Shown: positions 5,180 through 10,018 of the stretch, piece after piece
Layout: every line of letters starts with the position of its first letter
How positions within the stretch are numbered: the stretch's first letter is position 1
DNA from: Nitrospira sp.
GTDB lineage: Bacteria > Nitrospirota > Nitrospiria > Nitrospirales > Nitrospiraceae
Direction: 5' to 3'
DNA: 10,018 bases
NCBI GenBank assembly: GCA_015904055.1
Contig: JABMDE010000045.1
Span: 5,658 to 15,675 of the forward strand
Position numbers and translations under genes: made by a program
Notes under the pieces: generated by a model
Told to the model about the DNA's origin: nothing
Databases searched by the model: none
What the model saw: only the letters and a program-made list of their open reading frames with translations

Positions 5180-6190
5180 ATGTTGAAACGTTCAACGCTT
5201 ATGACCGTCTGTCTTATCGCAGCGCTCATTGGTATGCCGACCCTCTCGTTTGCAAAGGCACGAGGAGGATCGGGAGGTGGATTTTCAAGCGGCTCTCGCA
5301 GTGGAAATTCCTCAATGAGTATGGGCAGCCGTGGATCACGCACCCATCAAGATAACGGCGCCAAGCCTATTGAACAGTCCACCACCGCCAAACCATCGAC
5401 GACTCCGCCGCCTACCACGGCGAGCAACCCGGCAGCGCAGTCGGCACCGTCTCCACAGCCGTCTTTTCTCCAACGTAATCCCCTGCTCGCCGGGATCGCT
5501 GCGGGCCTGGCTGGATCGTGGATCGGCCATATGATTTTCGGTGCGACGGACAGCAGCGCCCAAACTCTGAATGGGGAGCCGGCTCCGGCTTCCAACTCGA
5601 TTGGACTGATGCTCTTGCTGATGATGTTAGGTGCGGGTGCGCTCTATTTGTTCAAGAAAAATCGACGAACACCTGCCCCGGTGTTCTCGGGTATCCCACG
5701 GAGCACAGCCGTAAAGGGCAGTCTCCTCGACACGTCTTATAAGAACACTCCCCTTAGGCTGGTGGCTGATGATGCATTCGCCGTGACTGCCTCAGATAAG
5801 GCGGCATTTCAGCAACTGCTCACCGATGTTCAATCAGCCTGGAGCACACAAGATGTGGCGGCGTTGCGACGCGCGGTGACGCCTGAGATGTTGAGCTATT
5901 TCAGCACTGCCTTAGCAGAAGACAGTAGCAGGGGAATTCAGAATCACGTGGAAGCGGTAGAGTTGCTTCAAGCAGAAGTGCTCGAAGGCTGGTCTGAGGA
6001 CAACACGGACTATGCGACGGCGGCCTTACGCTGGAGCGCCCGCGACTATACTGTTTCCATGACGATTCCGCGTGGAGAATCAGGTTATCTCATCGAGGGT
6101 AGCGAGGAGACATCGAGCGAGTCCCGCGAAGTCTGGACGTTCATGCGTGTGCGAGATGGGCAGTGGCTGCTGTCGGCTATTCAGCAATAA
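5180..6190 (+). CDS. Tim44-like domain membrane protein
   Basis: The start is placed at ATG 5180, where GAAAGGAA precedes it by 7 nt and a signal sequence begins at once; the frame is open further upstream but without such support. The 336-residue protein has a signal peptide (1-25, ending SFA), a Gly/Ser-rich stretch (29-53) and a Pro/Thr/Ser-rich linker (60-95). Two hydrophobic segments follow (about 100-120 and 141-158), then basic FKKNRR. The C-terminal domain (about 205-336) resembles the bacterial Tim44-like fold: FQQLLTDVQSAW, a helix with MLSYF, then strands ending EVWTFMRVRDGQWLLSAIQQ. In mitochondria Tim44 tethers the import motor. In bacteria the role is poorly known, so a scaffold or lipid-contact function is only a guess. 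With the KKNRR end of the second span inside, the domain should be cytoplasmic. Confidence 0.85.
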   Translation: MLKRSTLMTVCLIAALIGMPTLSFAKARGGSGGGFSSGSRSGNSSMSMGSRGSRTHQDNGAKPIEQSTTAKPSTTPPPTTASNPAAQSAPSPQPSFLQRNPLLAGIAAGLAGSWIGHMIFGATDSSAQTLNGEPAPASNSIGLMLLLMMLGAGALYLFKKNRRTPAPVFSGIPRSTAVKGSLLDTSYKNTPLRLVADDAFAVTASDKAAFQQLLTDVQSAWSTQDVAALRRAVTPEMLSYFSTALAEDSSRGIQNHVEAVELLQAEVLEGWSEDNTDYATAALRWSARDYTVSMTIPRGESGYLIEGSEETSSESREVWTFMRVRDGQWLLSAIQQ

Positions 6191-6209
6191 CTGTCAAGTA
6201 GCGGGGAAC

Positions 6210-6238
6210 GGCGGCTGACTCACACAGGGTCAGTCGCC
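6210..6238. terminator. Bidirectional hairpin between convergent genes
   Basis: GGCGGCTGAC (6210-6219) and GTCAGTCGCC (6229-6238) form a 10-pair stem with one G-T and a 9-nt loop. It lies between the Tim44-like gene and the convergent membrane-protein gene and includes the latter's stop codon (6230-6232), so it may serve both. No T-run follows. Confidence 0.45.
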
Positions 6239-6451
6239 AATCCATCTCCAGAGACAGGGTATGAGCACATAGGCCGCGGCCGATACCAGTACTCCGATCA
6301 CCACGCCGAGCAGTCCAGCCACATAAAGCCCGGCAAACGGCGCCACAAACACTATCAAGATCATGAAGAGGGCCAGCGACCGATGGCCTTCGTAGAAGGT
6401 CCGTCTGGCTTCAGCCGAGAAGGACGCGGCGGAGTCGGAGCGATCAGCCAT
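6230..6451 (-). CDS. Small two-span membrane protein of unknown function
   Basis: This 73-residue protein has a polar N-terminal region of about 25 residues (MADRSDSAASFSAEARRTFYEGHR). Two closely spaced hydrophobic segments follow (about 26-44 and 45-66), then the end LWRWIGD. The layout suggests a helical hairpin in the inner membrane with both ends in the cytoplasm. I do not recognise a family. The ATG at 6451 has no ribosome-binding site. Instead a good -10 box ends 6 nt upstream, so the mRNA may be leaderless. It converges on the Tim44-like gene, and its 5' end overlaps the decayed antitoxin frame by 8 nt. The sequence is protein-like in composition, but function is open. Confidence 0.7.
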   Translation of the reverse strand: MADRSDSAASFSAEARRTFYEGHRSLALFMILIVFVAPFAGLYVAGLLGVVIGVLVSAAAYVLIPCLWRWIGD

Positions 6452-6725
6452 GCCCGGAGTATAGACGAAACCTACCGTCCTGTCTGTCGTGGAAGTCCCG
6501 AGGAACGAGCCATCTTCTTAGATGGTAGGAGTTGCATACCAACCCTATGTCTCGCTTATTGGGAAGATAGCGGATCTGCCATCGCATCGGATTCGAGATC
6601 GTGCAGGAGCCGTTGAAAGTCTTTGTCGTTAGTGCGCTTTCTTCCTCACTCAGCTCCAAGAAGTCGCTCGTGGTCCCCACTCGCCAGCCCCTGGCCTCCA
6701 GCCTCTTTTGTTTTGTCTTGTTCAT
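6444..6725 (-). pseudogene. Broken XRE-type antitoxin: N-terminal part only
   Basis: The ATG at 6725 overlaps the toxin stop codon (ATGA), as in intact HigBA-like operons with the toxin first. The first 32 residues (starting MNKTKQKRLEARGW and including RVGTTSDFLELSEEESAL) match the N-terminus of the antitoxins that accompany Gp49-type toxins. In that family a helix-turn-helix domain of about 60 residues should follow. Here the frame runs on as TTKTFNGSCTISNPMRW with no helix-turn-helix features and ends at 93 codons in low-quality sequence. A shift of one base after residue 31 would give TNDKDFQRLLHDLESDAMAD and a stop after five more residues, which is more protein-like but also not a helix-turn-helix. 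I read it as a deletion or replacement of the DNA-binding half. A short non-DNA-binding antitoxin remains possible. Confidence 0.65.
6458..6486 (-). promoter_or_regulatory. Promoter of the two-span membrane protein, probably leaderless
   Basis: On the minus strand CAGACA (6486-6481), a 17-nt spacer and TATACT (6463-6458) form a sigma-70 promoter. Only 6 nt separate the -10 box from ATG at 6451, so transcription should start at or next to the start codon. Confidence 0.45.
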
Positions 6726-7081
6726 CGTTCCGTCTCCACACGCGCCGCCTGGCCGTAGGCGCTTAACCGTCGCTGACAGGTCTCGATTATCTGCGATGGC
6801 GTCGACTTCGTTTTCTTACTGAATATCTCCACGATCACGATGGCATCCGTATCCGTACGGTAGACAATGCGCCATGTTACCCGTTCATCCTGAATTCTCA
6901 ATTCATGGCACCGCTGGCCCACGCCGGGCATTGGTCTCGAATGAGGAAGTCCCAGCCGCTCTCCTTGTTGCAAACGCCGGAGCAGCACACCAGCCTCAAG
7001 GCGAGCTGCTGGAGAGAAGGGTGGGCTTTTGACTTCTCCGTGGAGCCAGACTAAAGGCTTATCAGGCCGCGCCATCCGCAT
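6722..7081 (-). CDS. HigB/Gp49-type toxin (RelE superfamily, phage-derived Gp49-like)
   Basis: The 119-residue protein matches the phage-derived Gp49-like toxin family, RelE-fold proteins that in studied cases cut mRNA on the ribosome. The family core is intact: KPLVWLHGEVKSPPFS (8-23), AARLEAGVLLRRLQQGE (25-41), LPHSRPMPGVG (45-55), CHELRI (58-63), VTWRIVYR (68-75) and IFSKKT (86-91). Basic residues in the CHELRI, TWR and SKKT segments are candidate RNA-contact residues. The first ATG (7081) is only 1 nt from the -10 box, so the in-frame ATG at 7075, giving MARPDKPL, is the likelier start of a leaderless mRNA. Its antitoxin partner overlaps by ATGA and is damaged, so the toxin may be inactive, poorly expressed, or controlled from elsewhere. 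Confidence 0.88.
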   Translation of the reverse strand: MRMARPDKPLVWLHGEVKSPPFSPAARLEAGVLLRRLQQGERLGLPHSRPMPGVGQRCHELRIQDERVTWRIVYRTDTDAIVIVEIFSKKTKSTPSQIIETCQRRLSAYGQAARVETER

Positions 7082-7082
7082 C

Positions 7083-7111
7083 AGTATATGTCATATATGA
7101 CATGGCTGCAA
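7083..7111 (-). promoter_or_regulatory. Promoter of the toxin-antitoxin locus
   Basis: On the minus strand TTGCAG (7111-7106), a 17-nt spacer and TATACT (7088-7083) precede the toxin gene. The start point would fall near ATG 7075. A 16-bp palindrome fills the spacer. Confidence 0.5.
7088..7103. promoter_or_regulatory. 16-bp perfect palindrome, likely toxin-antitoxin operator
   Basis: ATGTCATATATGACAT is its own reverse complement and lies between the -35 and -10 boxes of the toxin promoter, touching the -10. This is where an antitoxin dimer of this family would bind for autoregulation. The local antitoxin lacks its DNA-binding part, so the site may be an orphan or serve another protein. Confidence 0.6.
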
Positions 7112-7147
7112 GGTTCAGTTTTGGAGACAACGGTCGCGATGGGCGGG

Positions 7148-8314
7148 CTAGGGTAGGCGGGGCTTTCTCCTCATTGGACCGTCGACGATCTTGAATTCGT
7201 ATAAGCGACATTCAATTGATCCATTAAAGAGGGGAGTTTTTTTCGACGGGGCCAGGCCTACCGATTTCTGCGCGCGCATGTCGCCGGTCAGCATATAGAC
7301 GCGCCAGCCTGCGAACCGCTGTTTGAGCCAGTCGCCGAGCCGGGGGTAGAAAGATGCCATCTCATCCGGTTGGCTGAGACGGATGCCATAGGGAGGGTTG
7401 ATGACCATCACGCCTTGATCGGCAGGCGCTTCGAGCGAGAAGATATCGCTGTGCTTCAGATGGATATCGCCGGTGACTCCCGCACCCTCAAACGTCCGTT
7501 GCGCGATCTTCACTGCGACGGCATCGCGATCTGAGGCGTAGATGGGTGCAGGCGCTTCGGCAAGTTGTTCGAACCGTGATGTTTCCCGTAGACCGTTCCA
7601 GATACTGGCATCATGATTCAGCAGCCGTTCGAATCCAAAGTTCCGCGCTACGCCCGGCGCAATTCGGCGGGCGATCAAGGCGGCTTCGAGTGGAATGGTC
7701 CCACTCCCGCACATGGGGTCGAGCAGGATGTCGCCCGGGGTCCAGCCTGCGAGCTGCAGTATGCCGGCTGCCAGATTCTCTCTCAGTGGTGCGTCGACGG
7801 ACGCGGTTCGGTGCCCGCGTTTGAAGAGGGGCTCGCCGGATGTATCAAGATAAAATGTGACGGTGGTCTGGTCGAGAAAGGCGTCGAGGCGGATATTGGG
7901 GTGTGCCGTATCGACGCTGGGTCGCTTGTGGCGCGCGGCGATGAACTTGTCGCAGACCGCGTCTTTGATCCGGAGCGTGAGGAAGTCCAGGCTGGGCAGT
8001 GGGCAACGGTGCGCGCTGACCTTGACTTTGATGGTCTGGGAAGGAGTAAACCACTCGGGCCAGGCCAACGCGTAGGCGGCGCGATAGACGTCGTGCTCGG
8101 TACGGTACCGGCTCTGTCCGACTTCCCAGAGGATCCGGCTGGCGATGCGAGATTTCAGGTTCGCGTCGTACATGGTCGCCCAGGGGCCTTGGAAGCCGAC
8201 GCCGCCGTCTGTTTTTGCCGTTGCGGACACACCGAGGTCACGGAGCTCCGTTTCCAACAGTGTCTCAAGCCCACGAGGGCAGGGTGCAAAGAATCGGTAG
8301 TTTGTGCTATCCAT
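7148..8314 (-). CDS. rlmL: THUMP-domain rRNA guanine-N2 methyltransferase, RlmL type
   Basis: This 388-residue protein has the two-part layout of the RlmL/YpsC family, which makes m2G at a fixed 23S rRNA position in studied bacteria. An N-terminal part including the THUMP domain (about residues 5-160) holds the RNA. The family opening FAPCPRGLETLLETEL (9-24) and GEPLFKRGHR (160-169) are clear. A Rossmann methyltransferase domain follows with motif I LDPMCGSGTIPLEAAL (198-213), the ribose-binding acidic turn ASDRD (260-264) and the catalytic NPPYG (306-310). It corresponds to the RlmL half of the long E. coli fusion and lacks the RlmK half. The frame is open a further 31 codons, but that stretch lies antisense to the Nudix gene and is not conserved family sequence. 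ATG 8314, preceded by AGGA at close spacing, is chosen for that reason. Confidence 0.9.
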   Translation of the reverse strand: MDSTNYRFFAPCPRGLETLLETELRDLGVSATAKTDGGVGFQGPWATMYDANLKSRIASRILWEVGQSRYRTEHDVYRAAYALAWPEWFTPSQTIKVKVSAHRCPLPSLDFLTLRIKDAVCDKFIAARHKRPSVDTAHPNIRLDAFLDQTTVTFYLDTSGEPLFKRGHRTASVDAPLRENLAAGILQLAGWTPGDILLDPMCGSGTIPLEAALIARRIAPGVARNFGFERLLNHDASIWNGLRETSRFEQLAEAPAPIYASDRDAVAVKIAQRTFEGAGVTGDIHLKHSDIFSLEAPADQGVMVINPPYGIRLSQPDEMASFYPRLGDWLKQRFAGWRVYMLTGDMRAQKSVGLAPSKKTPLFNGSIECRLYEFKIVDGPMRRKPRLP

Positions 8315-8348
8315 TTTCCTGCCGGGTATCGTGCCAGGAGGTCCGTTC

Positions 8349-8891
8349 ATGAATTTTTGCAGCGCCTGCGGGAAATCGGTGTCGAAGAAGATTCCTCTCG
8401 GCGACAACGTAGCCCGATTTGTCTGCGATAGCTGTGAAGCTATTCATTACCATAATCCGAAGATCGTTGCGGGCTGTATTCCGGAGTGGGGGGACCAGAT
8501 TCTGTTATGCCGCCGCGCGATCGAGCCCAAAATCGGACTCTGGACCTTTCCCGCCGGGTTTATGGAAATCGGTGAAAGCACCGAGCAGGCTGCAATGCGT
8601 GAGACCAAGGAAGAAGCGCAAGCTGATGTTGAAATCACCGCACTCCATGCCGTCTTGAGCCTGCCCTATATTGGACAGGTCTACATGGTGTTTCGTGGCC
8701 GCATGCTCACGCCGGGCTATGAAGCGGGAGCGGAGAGTTTGGAGGTGCGGCTCTTTCCTCTTGCCGAGATTCCATGGGATCTCATCGCGTTTCCGGTTGT
8801 GCGAGAGGCTCTCAAACGCTACGTGGACGATAGTAAGACCGGCCAATTTCAACTGCATCTTGCCAGCCTTTCGGACCGTCTTCCTTGTTAA
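8349..8891 (+). CDS. Zinc-ribbon Nudix hydrolase
   Basis: The protein of 180 residues begins at ATG 8349 behind the excellent site AGGAGGT (8336-8342). An in-frame ATG at 8304 lacks such a site. A zinc ribbon (C4, C7, C26, C29) opens the chain, then HNPKIVAG (35-42) leads into the Nudix fold. The Nudix box runs from G70 to about D93: GFMEIGE, then RE (84-85) and EE (88-89), the metal ligands expected to hold Mg2+ for pyrophosphate hydrolysis. The box Gly after EE is replaced (EEAQA), a variation I believe is common in zinc-ribbon members. The ribbon recalls NudC, but the chain is shorter and the NudC-specific tail motif is not evident. Substrates such as ADP-ribose, NADH or other nucleoside diphosphate derivatives are possible. 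It is divergent from rlmL with 34 nt between starts. Confidence 0.92.
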   Translation: MNFCSACGKSVSKKIPLGDNVARFVCDSCEAIHYHNPKIVAGCIPEWGDQILLCRRAIEPKIGLWTFPAGFMEIGESTEQAAMRETKEEAQADVEITALHAVLSLPYIGQVYMVFRGRMLTPGYEAGAESLEVRLFPLAEIPWDLIAFPVVREALKRYVDDSKTGQFQLHLASLSDRLPC

Positions 8892-8978
8892 CCCACCAGT
8901 GCTGTGAGTGCGTCTACAGCAATTATTCGCTTCTGTGAGCCAACATGCTGATGAGGAGTAGTAGGATGAGAAGTCGCG

Positions 8979-9305
8979 CTAGGCTGCTCCGACCTTCGAT
9001 GTGTGCTGTTCGAGAATTCGATTGAGTCGTGCTTGATCGGGAGGCGAGACGGTCAGAAATTCGAATCCGATACCGTGGGATCCGGTCCATCGTACGGCCG
9101 CATTGCTGATCGTGATCGGAGTGGCTTCTCCGAGCGGTTGAAGCTGTACCTCAAGCTGCATGCCGGTAAAGGGTCGAATAACACTCTCGATCCGGCAACC
9201 CTTCTGGGACAGATCCTTGACTGATCCAGTGTACCGTAGTTTATCCCTCTGAATCAGAGTGCAGGGTAGTGTTAGCGAGAGTCGCGGGAACTTGCGGACA
9301 ACCAT
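8979..9305 (-). CDS. PilZ-domain protein, likely cyclic di-GMP receptor
   Basis: A single PilZ domain makes up nearly all of this 108-residue protein. The two cyclic di-GMP motifs are present: RxxxR as R4-KFP-R8, and D/NxSxxG as D31-L-S33-QK-G36. The closing strand WTGSHGIGFEFL (73-84) also fits the family. PilZ proteins of this size act as cytoplasmic adaptors that change target activity on binding the second messenger; targets often concern motility, pili or exopolysaccharide. No neighbour reveals the target here. The start at 9305 is set by AAGGAAA 5-6 nt upstream. The gene is transcribed away from mutY. Confidence 0.92.
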   Translation of the reverse strand: MVVRKFPRLSLTLPCTLIQRDKLRYTGSVKDLSQKGCRIESVIRPFTGMQLEVQLQPLGEATPITISNAAVRWTGSHGIGFEFLTVSPPDQARLNRILEQHTSKVGAA

Positions 9306-9341
9306 AATGTTTCCTTGTGTCTCGTTGTATCTCTTTTGAGC

Positions 9342-9370
9342 AGGCTATTGGTCGATGGCGTTCTTGTCAA
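9342..9370 (-). promoter_or_regulatory. Candidate promoter of the PilZ gene
   Basis: On the minus strand the perfect -35 box TTGACA (9370-9365) is followed after 17 nt by TAGCCT (9347-9342), a poor -10 box. GGCGTT (9357-9362) and AACGCC (9375-9380) form an inverted repeat around the -35, so a regulator could act here. Confidence 0.4.
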
Positions 9371-9478
9371 TGAAAACGCCGATCTGAGCAGTCGTGGGAC
9401 GGCAGAGAGAAACATTGTGAAATTGACAGGATACACGGGGGATTCTGTTTGCCTGAGAAGAGGCATTTTCTCTGAGCG

Positions 9479-9527
9479 GATCGCCGGTTTGATTTTGAAA
9501 AAGCGGACTCCTACAATGCCGGCGATC
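9479..9527. repeat. 9-bp inverted repeat flanking the mutY promoter
   Basis: GATCGCCGG (9479-9487) is perfectly complementary to CCGGCGATC (9519-9527). The arm centres are 40 bp apart, close to four helical turns, and the -35 and -10 boxes lie between them. It could be a pair of operator half-sites, or a hairpin-like element. Confidence 0.45.
9489..9517 (+). promoter_or_regulatory. Promoter of mutY
   Basis: TTGATT (9489-9494), a 17-nt spacer and TACAAT (9512-9517) form a good sigma-70 promoter. Transcription should start near 9524, leaving a leader of about 20 nt that holds the ribosome-binding site AAAGGTGAAGG before ATG 9543. Confidence 0.55.
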
Positions 9528-9542
9528 AAGAAAGGTGAAGGT

Positions 9543-10018
9543 ATGGCCCGGCGCGTATCGGCTAAAATCCGCACTTCGAAGAGAGCCCCACGCCGGTTGG
9601 TTTCACTCGGTGCGCCGGCCAAACGCCGGTTTCAACAGCGTCTGCTGAAGTGGTATCGAGAGTATGGCCGGGATCTGCCCTGGCGAAAGACCTCGGATCC
9701 CTATCACATCCTCGTGTCCGAGGTGATGCTGCAACAAACTCAGGTTGATCGGGTGATTCCAAAATACCACGAGTTTTTGGAACGTTATCCCAGTTTCGAG
9801 GATCTCGCTGAGGCGCCGGTGGCCGATGTGAAGAAGACCTGGTACCCACTGGGGTACAACATTCGGCCGGAACGGCTGCATAGCATCGCTTGTGAAACTG
9901 TGGAGCGGTATGGAGGGAAATTGCCCAGTGATGCGGACGAGCTGCTGTCGTTCAAGGGGATCGGCCGCTATACCGCCGGTGCAATTCGTTCCTTTGCATT
10001 CAATGAAGATGCCCCGAT
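9543..10018 (+). CDS. mutY: A/G-specific adenine DNA glycosylase (3' partial)
   Basis: MutY removes adenine mispaired with 8-oxoguanine. The window holds 158 N-terminal codons. A basic leader of about 28 residues (MARRVSAKIRTSKRAPRR) precedes the glycosylase core and is longer than in E. coli MutY. The core shows LPWRKTSDPYHILVSEVMLQQTQ (45-67), with Glu60 at the place of the catalytic acid. WYPLGYNIRPERLH (100-113) and the helix-hairpin-helix LLSFKGIGRYTAGAI (134-148) follow. The conserved catalytic Asp, the iron-sulfur cluster cysteines and the 8-oxoG recognition domain would lie beyond the window, so their presence cannot be judged. The start is supported by the ribosome-binding site and the promoter at 9489-9517. 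It is divergent from the PilZ gene. Confidence 0.93.
   Translation, partial: MARRVSAKIRTSKRAPRRLVSLGAPAKRRFQQRLLKWYREYGRDLPWRKTSDPYHILVSEVMLQQTQVDRVIPKYHEFLERYPSFEDLAEAPVADVKKTWYPLGYNIRPERLHSIACETVERYGGKLPSDADELLSFKGIGRYTAGAIRSFAFNEDAP

Noticed and set aside
8315..8407. N-terminal extension of the rlmL frame by 31 codons
   Set aside because: It runs antisense to the start of the Nudix gene, is not like the conserved RlmL N-terminus, and the ATG at 8314 precedes the family opening directly.
7613..8431. 272-codon plus-strand frame
   Set aside because: It is the antisense shadow of rlmL, whose motifs are unmistakable.
8967..9026. 19-codon ORF behind AGGAGTAGTAGG
   Set aside because: It overlaps the end of the PilZ gene antisense, and nothing but the purine run supports it.
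9272..9622. 116-codon minus-strand frame between the PilZ gene and mutY
   Set aside because: It overlaps both real genes and the mutY promoter, with no recognisable features.

Overview
The window is chromosomal DNA from a mid-to-high-GC Gram-negative bacterium. The gene set (ProA-like protein, MsrB, Tim44-like membrane protein, RlmL-type methyltransferase, zinc-ribbon Nudix hydrolase, PilZ protein, MutY) and an intergenic palindrome built from GTGAAGC/ACGAGAT/ACGAACGACGA modules remind me most of Nitrospira (phylum Nitrospirota). That placement is inference from style, not proof. No rRNA, tRNA, CRISPR array or insertion sequence was seen.

Layout, left to right. A 5'-truncated proA-like gene (2-1264) has Ala where the family's catalytic Cys belongs. 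A palindromic repeat separates it from a class I SAM-dependent methyltransferase (1374-2564). Then comes about 1.3 kb with no conventional gene. It carries two paralogous 27-residue single-span membrane microproteins (3176-3259 and 3602-3685), each with a good ribosome-binding site, plus a 23-codon mini-ORF and several hairpins. msrB (3869-4288, minus) is divergent from a gene for a small exported protein of unknown function (4494-4910), whose promoter carries a perfect operator-like palindrome over the -10 box. A Tim44-like membrane protein (5180-6190) converges on a two-span membrane protein gene (6230-6451, minus).

Next on the minus strand is a HigB/Gp49-type toxin gene (6722-7081). Its ATGA-coupled antitoxin gene keeps the family N-terminus but has lost the DNA-binding domain, although a 16-bp palindrome still sits inside the toxin promoter. 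An rlmL-like rRNA methyltransferase gene (7148-8314, minus) is divergent from a zinc-ribbon Nudix hydrolase gene (8349-8891). A PilZ-domain gene (8979-9305, minus) is divergent from the start of mutY (9543 to the window end), whose promoter lies between the arms of a 9-bp inverted repeat.

Most genes look like single transcription units. The only clear translationally coupled pair is the toxin and its broken antitoxin. The genes do not form one pathway; several are housekeeping or repair functions (MsrB, MutY, RlmL, Nudix). The points most worth following up are the twin microproteins, the cysteine-less ProA paralogue and the decayed toxin-antitoxin locus with a surviving operator.
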